From Ornithinimicrobium cryptoxanthini (lineage in GTDB: Bacteria > Actinomycetota > Actinomycetes > Actinomycetales > Dermatophilaceae): DNA of 64,000 bases. Positions 53,404 through 62,706 of this stretch are shown piece by piece. The stretch is taken from NCBI RefSeq assembly GCF_023923205.1, contig NZ_CP099490.1, forward strand, positions 2,542,001 to 2,606,000, read 5' to 3'. Position 1 is the stretch's first letter. Every line of letters begins with the position of its first letter. The notes below the pieces were generated by a model. That model was given only the letters and a program-made list of their open reading frames with translations. It did no database searches and was not told the DNA's origin. Both the position numbers and the translations under genes were made by a program.

Positions 53404-54905
53404 CAGAGCCGACCGAGCCCCTCGTGCACATCGAGGACGTGGTCAAGCGCTTCCCCGGCGTGGTCGCCCTCGCCGAGGCGCGGCTCGACCTCTACGCCGG
53501 CGAGGTGCACGCGCTCATCGGCGAGAACGGCGCAGGTAAATCGTCGCTCATCAAGGTTCTCTCCGGTTACTACACCCCTGACTCGGGCGTGGTCGAGATC
53601 GACGGCGTACCGCTCCACTACAGCGTTGCGAGCGCACGCTCGCACGGGGTGGCGACCATCCACCAGGAGCGTCAACTGATCCCCGACCTAACCGTGGCGG
53701 AGAACGTGGTGCTACCTGGTTGGACGACCGGCGGTCCATGGGTGAATCCGAAGGAACTGCAGCAGCGAGCGGCCGTTGTGCTCGAGACCCTCGTGAGCGG
53801 CGTCGACATGCAGCAGCCGGCCCGCACCCTGTCGCCGGCTGTCGGGCAAATGGTGGAGGTCGCTCGCGGGCTCTCGATGAACGCGCGCATTCTGATCTTC
53901 GACGAGCCCACCACCTCCCTGTCACTGTCCGAGCGGGAGCGGCTGTTCGAGACCATCGACCGCCTGCGCGCGTCCGGTCTCGCAATCCTTTACGTGTCGC
54001 ACAACCTCGAAGAGGTGCAGCGCCTCGCCGACCGCATCACGGTGATGCGAAACGGCCGTACCGTGGAAACCGGCTTGGCGAAGGACTTCACCACCCAACG
54101 CATGGTGCGCTCGATGGTGGGACGAGATGTCCGAGCACTGCCAAGCGTGAACGAGCAACTCGGAGAGACAGTACTGTCGGTGCGGAACATCACGCGGGGC
54201 GGCCGAGTGCGCGACGTCAGTTTCGATGTGCGGTCGGGGGAAATCTTCGCGCTAGTGGGCATTGAGGGCTCCGGCCGCACCGAGGTCGCCCGCAGCATCT
54301 TCGGCATCGACCGACTCGAGTCGGGCGAGGTGTGGGTGAGGGGCCGCAAGGTCAACCTCAAGAACGCAGCCGCCGGCATTGAGGCGGGCATCGGCCTGGT
54401 CCCCGAGGAGCGCAGGCAGGACGGCATTCTCCCGATGCTCACCGTGCGGGAGAACATCTCGATCTCGCTGCTCGACTTCATCTCCCGGCTCGGCGTGCTC
54501 AGCCTTCGCAAGGACCGCGCCATGGCGCGCGAGGCATTCGAGGAGCTCGACATCCGTGCAGGCTCCACAGAAACCGAGATCGGCAACCTGTCCGGTGGGA
54601 ATCAGCAGAAGGCGATCCTCGCACGCTGGCTAAAGCGTGAGTGCACCGTGCTCCTCCTTGACGAACCGACCAAGGGTATCGACGTGGGTGCGAAAGCCGA
54701 GATCTACGGCCTTATCAAGCGCGCCGCCGAGGGGGGCACGGCGATCGTCCTAATCTCGAGCGACCTAGACGAGTGCCTTCCTGTCGCCAACCGCTTCGGT
54801 GTAATGCGCGGGGGCAAGCTCATAGCCGTACTAGACCGCACCGACGCGAGCAAGGGACGCATCATCTCCATCGCAACCGGCGAGCGTGAAAGGACCGTTG
54901 CATGA
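53379..54905 (+). CDS. Sugar ABC transporter ATP-binding protein (RbsA/MglA type)
   Basis: A 508-residue double ATPase of the CUT2 sugar-import family. Domain 1 has Walker A 'GENGAGKSSLIKVL' near residue 47, Walker B 'ILIFDEPTTSLSLSE' and signature region 'LSPAVGQMVEVARGL'. Domain 2 has the usual degenerate P-loop 'GIEGSGRTEVARSIFG' near residue 293, the signature 'NLSGGNQQKAILARWL' and 'VLLLDEPTKGIDVGAK'. It overlaps the preceding epimerase by 25 bases and the permease by four. It powers uptake of the operon's sugar. Confidence 0.94.
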   Translation: MAVDVGVVAEPTEPLVHIEDVVKRFPGVVALAEARLDLYAGEVHALIGENGAGKSSLIKVLSGYYTPDSGVVEIDGVPLHYSVASARSHGVATIHQERQLIPDLTVAENVVLPGWTTGGPWVNPKELQQRAAVVLETLVSGVDMQQPARTLSPAVGQMVEVARGLSMNARILIFDEPTTSLSLSERERLFETIDRLRASGLAILYVSHNLEEVQRLADRITVMRNGRTVETGLAKDFTTQRMVRSMVGRDVRALPSVNEQLGETVLSVRNITRGGRVRDVSFDVRSGEIFALVGIEGSGRTEVARSIFGIDRLESGEVWVRGRKVNLKNAAAGIEAGIGLVPEERRQDGILPMLTVRENISISLLDFISRLGVLSLRKDRAMAREAFEELDIRAGSTETEIGNLSGGNQQKAILARWLKRECTVLLLDEPTKGIDVGAKAEIYGLIKRAAEGGTAIVLISSDLDECLPVANRFGVMRGGKLIAVLDRTDASKGRIISIATGERERTVA

Positions 54906-55930
54906 GCCAGAGCACCCAAATCGCTCCCGCTTCCAAGGAACCCCGTCCCGGCTTTGCCCGACGCCGCTTCGACGCCACTCGCCTCCTGCAGGACCAGGGC
55001 CTCGTCATTGTCATGGTGATCTTCGGCGGTATCCTGTCGCTGCTTAGCCCGACCTTCCTCACCACGACCAACTTGCTGAACCTGCTCCTACAGGCGTCCG
55101 CGCTAGGCGTGATGGCTCTCGGCATGATGTTCGTGATCATCGGTGCCGGCATCGATCTGTCGGTCGGCGGTATCCCCGCGCTCGTATCGGTGCTCGCGAT
55201 CGGCCTTGCGGTGCGCAGCGAGCTGCCGATCTGGTTCGCCCTCCTTGTCGCCGTCTTCGTCGGTGTCGCGGTCGGGGCGGCCAACGGGTTCGTGATCACC
55301 AAGTTGGGGATCGCGCCGCTAATTGCCACCCTCGGCACCCTGTCAATCACGATCGGCCTCGCCTTCGCGTACTCAGGTGGCACGAGCATCGTGCCGGTGC
55401 CGGACTTCTACAACCTGCTACGGCGGGCGAACGTGTTCGGCATCCCGATCAACATCATTATCTTGCTGGTCCTGGCGGTGATCACCCACCTCGTGCTCAC
55501 CCGCACCACATTCGGCCGGAGCCTCTACGCGGTAGGCGGTAACAGGCAGGCGGCCGACATGGCCGGCATCCGCACCACACGGATAATCTTCTTCACCTAT
55601 GTAATCAGCGCGGTCGCGGCCGCCATCGCGGGCATCCTGTTCACGGCGCGGCTCGCTTCGGGCTCGCCTCAGATGGGGCTCGGCATCGAGCTGACCGTCA
55701 TCGCCGCTGTTGTGATTGGCGGCACGAGTCTCTTCGGCGGGCGTGGCAACGTGTTGGGCACGGTGGTCGGCGCAGTGCTCATCACTATGGTCACCAACGC
55801 GATCAACCTGCTCGGGGTGCCGACAGCGTGGGACCGCGTGCTGCTCGGCGTCGTCATCGTGATCGCCGCCCTCCTCGACGTACTCAGGCTCAACTTTCAC
55901 GAACGCTGGATGAGCCGGAAGACCTCCTGA
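54902..55930 (+). CDS. Sugar ABC transporter permease (RbsC type)
   Basis: A 342-residue permease with about ten hydrophobic segments. RbsC-type signatures are 'FVIIGAGIDLSVGGIPALVS' near residue 85, 'GFVITKLGIAPLIATLGTLS', 'FGRSLYAVGGNRQAADMAGI' and 'VVIGGTSLFGGRGNVLGTVV'. It would form a homodimer with the double ATPase as a ribose/xylose-class importer. ATG overlaps the ATPase stop (ATGA). Confidence 0.94.
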   Translation: MSQSTQIAPASKEPRPGFARRRFDATRLLQDQGLVIVMVIFGGILSLLSPTFLTTTNLLNLLLQASALGVMALGMMFVIIGAGIDLSVGGIPALVSVLAIGLAVRSELPIWFALLVAVFVGVAVGAANGFVITKLGIAPLIATLGTLSITIGLAFAYSGGTSIVPVPDFYNLLRRANVFGIPINIIILLVLAVITHLVLTRTTFGRSLYAVGGNRQAADMAGIRTTRIIFFTYVISAVAAAIAGILFTARLASGSPQMGLGIELTVIAAVVIGGTSLFGGRGNVLGTVVGAVLITMVTNAINLLGVPTAWDRVLLGVVIVIAALLDVLRLNFHERWMSRKTS

Positions 55931-55987
55931 CCGCCAATCCTGGCGACCAGGACCAAACCAAGCACTAATCGAAAGGGTGTCTCCACC

Positions 55988-56995
55988 ATGAAACACACAT
56001 CCAAGTTGGTCACGCTCGCCGCCTTCGCAGCATTGACGCTCCCTGCATGCTCAGGAGGATCGTCAGACGGCGAGGAAGCGAACGAGGGAACGGCAGGTGG
56101 CGAGGCAACGAGCGAGGGATCGGGAGATCTAGGCGACGTTGCCTTCCTATACCACACCCTTGAGTTTGAGTTCATGGTTGGGATTCAGCAGGGTACCGAA
56201 GAATGCGTTGCGGAACTACCGTTCAGCAATACCACCATTCTCAGCGCCCAGGCGAACTCAACGACGCAGCTGAACCAGTTCCAGGACCAGCTGGCCGCCG
56301 GGGTCGAAGGGATCGTGTTCAGCCCGAACGTCTCGGCGGAGCTTGTTCCCGCGGTGGAGTCGGCCAACGACGCCGACGTGCCAGTCGTCACGGTCGATTC
56401 CCTAGTAGCAGAGGGAGACTTGGCCGGCAGCGTCACGTTCGACAACGTGGGCGGCGGCGCGGAGGCAGCTGACTTTATCGCTGGCGCGCTGGACGAGGAG
56501 GGCAAGGTCCTGGAGCTGACCGGTCCGCAGGGCGCGTTCCACGCGGAGCTGCGTCACCAGGGCTTCATCGACCAAATCGGCACCTACCCCGACATCACGG
56601 TCGAGACCCGCGACGCCCACTTCAACGCGGATGAGGCCCTTTCAATCACGGTTGATGTGCTCACTGACGATCCTGACTACCAGGCGGTCTTCGTACACAC
56701 CGATGGGATGCTGCGCGGCGTGCTGTCCGCTCTTGAGCAGCTCGGGCTAACTCCCGGAGAGGAGGTCATTGTCGTCGGGCTGGACGGCACGCCTGAGGCA
56801 CTCAACCTGATCCGCGACGGCTCAGTCGCCGCGACTGTGTCTGCGGATCCGATCGCGATGGGCTGCCAGGCAGCCGAAATGATGGCGGACGTGCTCGAGG
56901 GCGGCGAGGGCAGCGACGTGCTCGTTCCCCCGACGCTCGTGACGACGGAGAACGTCGACGACTCCGAACTGTGGGGTAACAAGCCCCTTGGCTGA
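55988..56995 (+). CDS. Sugar-binding lipoprotein of ABC transporter
   Basis: A 335-residue periplasmic-binding-protein type 1 lipoprotein. The signal peptide 'MKHTSKLVTLAAFAALTLPA' ends in a lipobox Cys at residue 21 (L-P-A-C). A Gly/Glu/Ser-rich linker follows, then a two-lobed domain with 'LAAGVEGIVFSPNVSAELVP', 'VPVVTVDSL', 'ELTGPQGAFHAELRHQGF' and 'VFVHTDGMLRGVLSALEQ'. It is a ribose-binding-like receptor outside the membrane. It follows the permease by 57 bases and has AAAGG upstream. Confidence 0.93.
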   Translation: MKHTSKLVTLAAFAALTLPACSGGSSDGEEANEGTAGGEATSEGSGDLGDVAFLYHTLEFEFMVGIQQGTEECVAELPFSNTTILSAQANSTTQLNQFQDQLAAGVEGIVFSPNVSAELVPAVESANDADVPVVTVDSLVAEGDLAGSVTFDNVGGGAEAADFIAGALDEEGKVLELTGPQGAFHAELRHQGFIDQIGTYPDITVETRDAHFNADEALSITVDVLTDDPDYQAVFVHTDGMLRGVLSALEQLGLTPGEEVIVVGLDGTPEALNLIRDGSVAATVSADPIAMGCQAAEMMADVLEGGEGSDVLVPPTLVTTENVDDSELWGNKPLG

Positions 56996-57078
56996 TCCAA
57001 AATCCGGTGGGTGCAGGTGCCCTGACGCGGCTGCGCCCACCACGGAACTTGCCACGCGTTGAACGGAGAGAGGACACC

Positions 57079-58128
57079 GTGGAAGAGATCGGACTGATTC
57101 AGGTAGGCGCGGGCGTTTGGGGCACCAGCTGGGCGTCGAAGATCGCGTCGACACCGGGCGTGCGACTCGAGGCGGTGGTAGACGTGCAGGAGGATGCAGC
57201 GAGGAGCGTCGCCAGCGCGTCAGCGCTAGGCGCGGACCGTGCCTATACATCCCTGGGTGCGGCACTCGAAGGCACCGACGCGACGGCGGTCGTAATCATC
57301 TCCCCGCCCCGCACCCACACCCCCCTCGCCCTCGAGGCCATCAGAGGCGGCAAGCACGTTCTCATCGAAAAGCCGCTCGCGGAGTCTGTGGACGACGCCC
57401 GCGCAGTGGTCGCCGCCGCGGAGGCCGCCGGCATCACCGCGATGGTGTCGCAAAACTACCGGTTCAAGCGCGGACCGCGTACCGTACTGCGGCTGATCCG
57501 CGCCGGTGTGATCGGACCCGTAGAACAGGTTACGATCGCGTATCGTAAGAACCCGCCATTCTTCGGCTTCCGTGCCGAGATGGACGAGCCCCTGCTCGTC
57601 GACATGTCGATCCACCACCTGGATGCATTGCGCGGAATCGTGGGCGTCGAGCCCGCCACCGTTCGCGCCCGCTCTTGGAACCCGTCGTGGTCGATCTTCA
57701 CTAGTAACTCGGCCGCCCTCGTCGAGATAGTGGGTACCCGTGGCGAGCAGGTGCTCTACACCGGCAGTTGGTCCAGCCATGGGCCGCCGACCACCTGGGA
57801 TGGCGCCTGGCAGATCGAGGGAGAGCGCGGCGGCATCGCCTGGGACCAGAACCGTGTGACGGTCCACTTCCCGTCCGCCTTTGACACCGTCTTCATGCCC
57901 GGCGCGCTCGAGCGCGACGGAGTCATGGAGGTCGACCTCGACGTCGTGGAACACGAGGAGCGCGCGGGTACGCTGCGCGAGTTCCGCCGCGCCATCCTTG
58001 AGAGCACGCCTCCAGAGACGTCGGTCGGGGACAACCTCGCCAGCATCTCCCTTGTGCTCGCAGCAGTGGAGTCCGCGAAGCAGGGCGGGGCCACCCTCAC
58101 CCTCCAGAACACCAACAAAGGAAAGTGA
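57079..58128 (+). CDS. Gfo/Idh/MocA family oxidoreductase
   Basis: A 349-residue NAD(P)-dependent sugar dehydrogenase family member. The Rossmann loop 'LIQVGAGVWGTSWASKIA' is at the N terminus, then 'VVIISPPRTHTPLALEAI' and the catalytic Lys in 'HVLIEKPLAESVDDARA' near residue 98. 'DMSIHHLDALRGIVG' near residue 177 carries the conserved His/Asp. It would oxidise a sugar or cyclitol hydroxyl, giving a keto sugar or lactone. GTG 57079 has GAGAGG upstream. Confidence 0.93.
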   Translation: MEEIGLIQVGAGVWGTSWASKIASTPGVRLEAVVDVQEDAARSVASASALGADRAYTSLGAALEGTDATAVVIISPPRTHTPLALEAIRGGKHVLIEKPLAESVDDARAVVAAAEAAGITAMVSQNYRFKRGPRTVLRLIRAGVIGPVEQVTIAYRKNPPFFGFRAEMDEPLLVDMSIHHLDALRGIVGVEPATVRARSWNPSWSIFTSNSAALVEIVGTRGEQVLYTGSWSSHGPPTTWDGAWQIEGERGGIAWDQNRVTVHFPSAFDTVFMPGALERDGVMEVDLDVVEHEERAGTLREFRRAILESTPPETSVGDNLASISLVLAAVESAKQGGATLTLQNTNKGK

Positions 58129-58130
58129 TC

Positions 58131-59129
58131 ATGACACGACCAATCACACTGTTTACGGCGCAATTCACCGACCTATCTCTCGCGCAGATCGCCGAAAAAG
58201 CTGCGGCCTGGGGGTACGACGGCCTCGAGCTCGCGTGTTGGGGCGACCACTTCGAAGTGGGTCGCGTGCTCGACGATCCCGCCTATGTGAAGGAGAGCAA
58301 GCGCATCCTCGAAGCCAATGAGTTGGAGGTCTACACCGTCAGCACGCACCTCGTATCGCAGGCCGTATGCGACCTCGTGGACGAGCGGCACAAAGGCGTG
58401 CTCCCAGCGGCAGTCTGGGGCGACGGCGAGACCGCAGGGGTGCAGGCGCGCGCCGAAGAGGAGGTGAAGCGAACGGCGCGAGCAGCAGCAGCTTATGGTG
58501 CCAACACAGTCGTAGGGTTCACCGGGTCGAGCATCTTCCACATGTTCGCCGGATGGCCGCCGGTATCCGAGGAGATGATCGACCGCGGCTTCGACGACTT
58601 CTCCGAGCGCTGGAATCGGATCATTGATGTTTTCGATGCAGAGGGCGTCAAGTTCGCGTTCGAAGTGCACCCCGGCGAAATCGCGTTCGATTTCTGGTCG
58701 ACCAAGCGCGCGCTCGATGCGATCGGCCACCGCGAGGGTTTTGGGCTCAACTTCGACCCAAGTCACCTGCAGTGGCAGGGCGTTGACACAGTGGCTTTCA
58801 TCGACGAGTTCCGCGACCGGATCTACCACGTGCACCTCAAGGACACGCATGTGAACATGGACGGTCGCAGCGGCATTCTGAACAGCCACCTGCTCGACGG
58901 CAACATGCGCCGCGCCTGGGACTTCGTTTCGCTGGGACACGGCGACATCCCGTTCGAGCAGATCATCCGCAAGCTCAACGAGATCGATTACACCGGCCCT
59001 CTCTCGGTGGAGTGGGAGGACAACGGAATGGCTCGGGAGCTTGGAGCTTCAGACGCCTTGAAGGTGGCCCGCAAACTCAACTTCGAGCCGGCAGCAGCCG
59101 CCTGGCACAGCACCTTCGGCGACGAGTGA
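58131..59129 (+). CDS. Sugar phosphate isomerase/epimerase family, TIM barrel (4)
   Basis: A 332-residue TIM barrel with a complete metal site: Glu in 'VKFAFEVHPGEIAFDFW', Asp in 'GLNFDPSHLQWQGVD', His in 'IYHVHLKDTHVNMDG' and Glu in 'LSVEWEDNGMAREL'. It is the most canonical of the four paralogues. 'WGYDGLELACWGDHF' marks the N-terminal barrel. Upstream GTG 58125 is in frame, but ATG 58131 is better spaced from AAAGGAAAG. It starts two bases after the oxidoreductase stop. Confidence 0.9.
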   Translation: MTRPITLFTAQFTDLSLAQIAEKAAAWGYDGLELACWGDHFEVGRVLDDPAYVKESKRILEANELEVYTVSTHLVSQAVCDLVDERHKGVLPAAVWGDGETAGVQARAEEEVKRTARAAAAYGANTVVGFTGSSIFHMFAGWPPVSEEMIDRGFDDFSERWNRIIDVFDAEGVKFAFEVHPGEIAFDFWSTKRALDAIGHREGFGLNFDPSHLQWQGVDTVAFIDEFRDRIYHVHLKDTHVNMDGRSGILNSHLLDGNMRRAWDFVSLGHGDIPFEQIIRKLNEIDYTGPLSVEWEDNGMARELGASDALKVARKLNFEPAAAAWHSTFGDE

Positions 59130-59513
59130 CCGTGGCAGGCAGCGCTTCGAACTCGCGCCGAGTGGCTGTCCACAGGGGTTGTCATTGTAACGAAGGTGCG
59201 ATTTTCACGTGAGCTAACGGCGACGACGCAGCGGAGGCCCTGGCCCGCTTTGGCCGCGCGCCGTGGTCTGCGGCTGCGATTCTAGGTGGTTGAGACCCTG
59301 GAAACTTGCCCTCTCTTAAGACGTGCGAGGCTCGAGGCACAGGATGTGAACACGCTGCCCCGCCTCAGATGCGAAGCCGAGACGGCGGCAATTGCCAGAG
59401 TTACAACACCTCTAGGTGACTGGTCGCAGATGACGGAGTGGACGTGGCAGCCCTCGACGGCGCCGCTCCTCTCGCGACCGATGCGCTGACTCTCAAAGCA
59501 GAACGGGAATGTC
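59130..59513. other. Intergenic interval in sugar operon
   Basis: About 384 bases without a recognised gene. It separates the transport/isomerase half of the operon from the kinase-epimerase pair and may hold a second promoter. GC content dips around 59150-59215, but no clear -10/-35 pair was found. Confidence 0.4.
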
Positions 59514-61127
59514 ATGGAACTACACAACACCTCCACGCCTGCCGACGTGATTGCCAACGGCCGGACGGCTCTGGGGATCGAGCTCGGCTCAACCCGGATC
59601 AAGGCCTGCCTGATCGGCCTGGACGGTGACGTCCTCGCGGAGGATAGCCACGCGTGGGAGAACCAGTTCGTCGACGGGATGTGGAGTTACTCCCTCGACG
59701 CTGTTTGGAAGGGGCTGAGGGAGTGCGTCGCTTCCCTCGTCGCCGATGCCGAGCGCCGGCATGGGGTGCGCCCGGCCACGTTCGGGGCCCTTGGGGTTTC
59801 CGCGATGATGCACGGCTACCTCGCCTTCGGCGGCGACGGCGAGCTCTTGGTGCCGTTCCGAACTTGGCGGAACACGACGACGAGGCAGGCGGCGGCGGAG
59901 CTGACCGCGCTCTTCGGCCACAACTTGCCGCTGCGTTGGTCGATCGCCCACCTCTACCAGGCAGTGCTGGACGAGGAGCCGCACGTGGCGGACGTCCGGT
60001 ACATAACGACGTTGGCGGGGTACGTCCACTGGCGCCTAACCGGGCGCCAGGTCCTCGGCGTTGGCGACGCTTCGGGGATGTTCCCAATCCACCTTGAGAC
60101 CAGGGAGTATGACCGCACGATGTTGGGGCAGTTCGACGAGCTAGTGGCGCGGCGGGGGCTCCACCTGCGTGTAGCGGAGCTCTTGCCCGAGGTGCTCCTC
60201 GCAGGAGAGGAAGCGGGGCACCTGACTCCGGAGGGAGCACAGCTGCTGGACCCGGCCGGCTCTCTGCAAGCCGGCGTCCCGCTGTGCCCGCCCGAGGGCG
60301 ACGCCGGCACCGGCATGGTTGCCACCAACGCCGTCTCCCCGCGCACCGGCAACGTGAGCGTCGGCACGAGCATCTTCGCGATGATCGTCCTGGAGCGCGC
60401 GCTCTCCCACGTTCACCCGGAGGTAGACATGGTGACCACGCCGGTCGGCGCGCCGGTCGCGATGGTCCACTGCAATAACGGGGCCAGCGAGCTCGGCTCC
60501 TGGGCCGGAGTCTTCGGGGAGTTCGCCGCTGCCTTGGGTCACCCCACCGATCCCGACAACGTGTTCGGAGCGCTGCTCCGCGCCGCGCTGGATAGCGAAC
60601 CCGACGGCGGCGGCCTGCTAGCGTATAATTACCTCTCCGGTGAGCCAATCACGGGGCTCGCCGAGGGGAGGCCGCTCCTCGTCCGCACCCCGGACAGCCG
60701 GCTAACTCTCGGCAACTTCGTGCGCACACAGGTTTACAGCGCGTTCAGCGCCCTGGCCCTGGGCATGCGCATTCTCGCCGACGAGGGCGTCTCCATAGAC
60801 TCCTTGTCCGCTCACGGGGGTATTTTCCGGACGGCGGGCGTGGCCCAACGCCTGCTCGCCGCGGCCGTCGGCGCGCCCGTGACCATCGCGCGCAGCGCGA
60901 GCGAGGGCGGACCGTGGGGGATGGCCCTGCTGGCCGCCTACCTCCGCGAGGCGGGGGGCCGGGACCTGAGCACCTACTTGGAGACCGTTGTGTTTGCGGG
61001 TAGCGCCGAGGATGTCGTTGAGCCCGTCCCAGCCGACGTCGCGGGCTTCACCGCCTTCCTCGGGCGCTACGTCGACGGCCTGCCAATCGAGCGCGCCGCC
61101 GTCGAGAGCGTCGGGGGCACCCTGTGA
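59514..61127 (+). CDS. FGGY family carbohydrate kinase
   Basis: A 537-residue sugar kinase. The N-terminal phosphate-1 loop is 'LGIELGSTRIKACLIGLDGD' near residue 20, and 'GALGVSAMMHGYLAFGGDGE' with 'PFRTWRNTTT' is the substrate side. 'SVGTSIFAMIVLERAL' and the C-terminal 'LSAHGGIFRTAGVAQRLLAA' with 'ASEGGPWGMALLAAYL' match FGGY signature 2 and the adenosine region. It would phosphorylate a ketopentose or similar sugar. The AraD-like gene overlaps its stop (GTGA), which favours a ribulose or xylulose substrate. Confidence 0.92.
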   Translation: MELHNTSTPADVIANGRTALGIELGSTRIKACLIGLDGDVLAEDSHAWENQFVDGMWSYSLDAVWKGLRECVASLVADAERRHGVRPATFGALGVSAMMHGYLAFGGDGELLVPFRTWRNTTTRQAAAELTALFGHNLPLRWSIAHLYQAVLDEEPHVADVRYITTLAGYVHWRLTGRQVLGVGDASGMFPIHLETREYDRTMLGQFDELVARRGLHLRVAELLPEVLLAGEEAGHLTPEGAQLLDPAGSLQAGVPLCPPEGDAGTGMVATNAVSPRTGNVSVGTSIFAMIVLERALSHVHPEVDMVTTPVGAPVAMVHCNNGASELGSWAGVFGEFAAALGHPTDPDNVFGALLRAALDSEPDGGGLLAYNYLSGEPITGLAEGRPLLVRTPDSRLTLGNFVRTQVYSAFSALALGMRILADEGVSIDSLSAHGGIFRTAGVAQRLLAAAVGAPVTIARSASEGGPWGMALLAAYLREAGGRDLSTYLETVVFAGSAEDVVEPVPADVAGFTAFLGRYVDGLPIERAAVESVGGTL

Positions 61128-61936
61128 GCGTCAACGACAAGAGGGGACGTCTCCCGGTGCCGGCGCCCAGATTGGCAGAATACTCCGAGGCGGTGCGTGA
61201 CGCTGTCACCCACACACGCGAGGTCGTGACGACGCTTCACGCCGAGCTGGCAAGGTACGAGCTTGTAGTCTGGACGGCCGGGAACGTCTCACAACGGGTA
61301 GTCGTCGACCCCAACGCCGGCCCAGGCGACGACGACCTCTTCGTCATCAAGCCCTCTGGGATCTGCTACAACGAACTTCGCCCCGAGTCCATGGTCGTGT
61401 GCAGGATGGACGGGACGAAGATCGACGACACAGCCGACGGCTTGCAGCCCTCCTCGGACACCGCCGCGCACGCGTACGTCTATCGGCACCTGCCCGAGAT
61501 CGGGGGGGTCGTGCACACCCACTCCACCTATGCCACCGCCTGGGCTGCGCTCGGCGAACCGATCGAGTGCGTGCTGACGATGATGGCCGACGAGTTCGGC
61601 GGAGACATCCCGGTAGGGCCGTTCGCGCTCATCGGCGACGACTCCATCGGCCGCGGCATCGTCGAGACGCTACGCACCTCGCGCTCGCGGGCGGTGCTCA
61701 TGCGCAACCACGGGCCCTTCACCGTCGGCACCGACGCCCGGGCAGCCGTCAAGGCCGCGGTCCTGTGCGAGGAAGTGGCCCGTACCGTGCACATCGCTCG
61801 CCAGGTTGGCGACCCCATCCCCATCGACACCGGCCATATCGATCAACTTTACGAGCGCTACCAGAACGTCTACGGGCAGGCGGGCCCCGATCCCACGAAG
61901 TTTGAACAACCACCTCGAGGCAGTCATCCAGGCTAG
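61124..61936 (+). CDS. L-ribulose-5-phosphate 4-epimerase-like protein (AraD family)
   Basis: A 270-residue class II aldolase/AraD fold protein. 'VVWTAGNVSQRVVV' and 'VIKPSGICYNELRPE' bind phosphate, 'LQPSSDTAAHAYVY' is the Ser-Ser-Asp loop, and 'GGVVHTHSTYATAWA' plus 'AVLMRNHGPFTVG' carry the zinc His residues. The tail 'IDQLYERYQNVYGQ' is characteristic of 4-epimerases as opposed to fuculose aldolases. Product would be D-xylulose 5-phosphate, entering the pentose phosphate pathway. GTG 61124 overlaps the kinase stop. Confidence 0.92.
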   Translation: MSVNDKRGRLPVPAPRLAEYSEAVRDAVTHTREVVTTLHAELARYELVVWTAGNVSQRVVVDPNAGPGDDDLFVIKPSGICYNELRPESMVVCRMDGTKIDDTADGLQPSSDTAAHAYVYRHLPEIGGVVHTHSTYATAWAALGEPIECVLTMMADEFGGDIPVGPFALIGDDSIGRGIVETLRTSRSRAVLMRNHGPFTVGTDARAAVKAAVLCEEVARTVHIARQVGDPIPIDTGHIDQLYERYQNVYGQAGPDPTKFEQPPRGSHPG

Positions 61937-62154
61937 CCTTCAGATGGATTCCCAGTATCGAGAAGTCCGCGCCTTAAGAGCCGGGCCGCGTGGCGCATCG
62001 AGTGGGCACATAGGACCGCTGGAGATGCGGGCGCACCGGGTGCAGCAGGGCTTCTCTTGCGGTTGACCGTCCGCGAGCGATTTATTGGTCGTCCACGTCT
62101 GTCTGGTTCTTCCGTCGGTACCAGTAGACTACAACGATGTCATGGCATACTGCA

Positions 62155-62172
62155 TCACGCGCCAGCGCGTGA
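62155..62172. repeat. Perfect 7-bp inverted repeat, 4-base loop
   Basis: TCACGCG (62155-62161) and CGCGTGA (62166-62172) flank CCAG, lying in the gap between the end of the sugar operon and the leftward HTH gene. A short T run follows on the + strand. It may be a terminator or an operator; evidence is weak. Confidence 0.5.
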
Positions 62173-62184
62173 CTTTGCCCTCAG

Positions 62185-62212
62185 CGGGCACGGCAACGCG
62201 GGCACGGCAACG
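62185..62212. repeat. Tandem 14-bp repeat, two copies
   Basis: CGGGCACGGCAACG occurs twice back to back (62185-62198 and 62199-62212), 19 bases beyond the stop of the leftward HTH gene. It is flanked by short complementary arms, so the whole may fold into a hairpin ending that transcript. Confidence 0.65.
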
Positions 62213-62230
62213 CTGGGCATCTAACGAGTC

Positions 62231-62647
62231 CTACTGCTGCCGCTGGACGACCGTGATCGGCTGAGACACGGTTGGGGCGAGCGAGGTAGCGCTGAGCCCG
62301 TTGAGGCGGACACGTGCGGCGATGATGCGGGCGATGGCCATGGCCGAGTTGACGTTCCCTGCCATGGCGGCGTCCCACAGGGCAACCTGTAGCGCGTCCA
62401 GGCGTGCGTTCTCGAGGTCGCGCAGCTGCCGGACTGCTTCGGCGTTGTGGGTGTCCAGGGCACGCTTGACGACCTGATACACCGAGGCACGGTGGGTGTA
62501 ACCGAGCTCGTCGGCGATCTGCTGGTAGGTCATCCCCTGGGTGCGCAGCCGAACAGCTCTGGCGCGGCGTGCGGCTGCGAGGGCACGGTTACGGTGCCGC
62601 CCGTTGACGCGCGGCAACGGCGGCTGCTCAGGCGCGTTACTGCTCAT
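62231..62647 (-). CDS. Helix-turn-helix protein, mobile-element type
   Basis: A 138-residue basic protein. 'RARAVRLRTQGMTYQQIADE' followed by 'LGYTHRASVYQVVKRALD' is a homeodomain-like or terminase-small-subunit-like helix-turn-helix near residues 28-62. A long helical segment follows ('LENARLDALQVALWDAAMAG'). Such proteins are found on actinobacterial phages and integrative elements. ATG 62647 is used; a palindrome lies 11 bases upstream of it. It could be a regulator of the divergent DUF4192 transcript. Confidence 0.7.
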   Translation of the reverse strand: MSSNAPEQPPLPRVNGRHRNRALAAARRARAVRLRTQGMTYQQIADELGYTHRASVYQVVKRALDTHNAEAVRQLRDLENARLDALQVALWDAAMAGNVNSAMAIARIIAARVRLNGLSATSLAPTVSQPITVVQRQQ

Positions 62648-62657
62648 GCCTCCATGA

Positions 62658-62671
62658 TGCCATTGATGGCA
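62658..62671. promoter_or_regulatory. Short palindrome upstream of HTH gene
   Basis: TGCCA-TTGA-TGGCA, a perfect 5-bp inverted repeat immediately upstream of the leftward HTH start and 36 bases before the divergent promoter's -35 box. It is a candidate operator for autoregulation, based only on position and symmetry. Confidence 0.4.
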
Positions 62672-62706
62672 ATGTGTACCGCGCAACTACAACTTATGAC
62701 TAAGTA

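Noticed and set aside
59282..59602. 106-codon - strand open frame between sugar genes
   Set aside because: It overlaps the kinase start on the other strand, has no ribosome-binding site and no recognisable motif.
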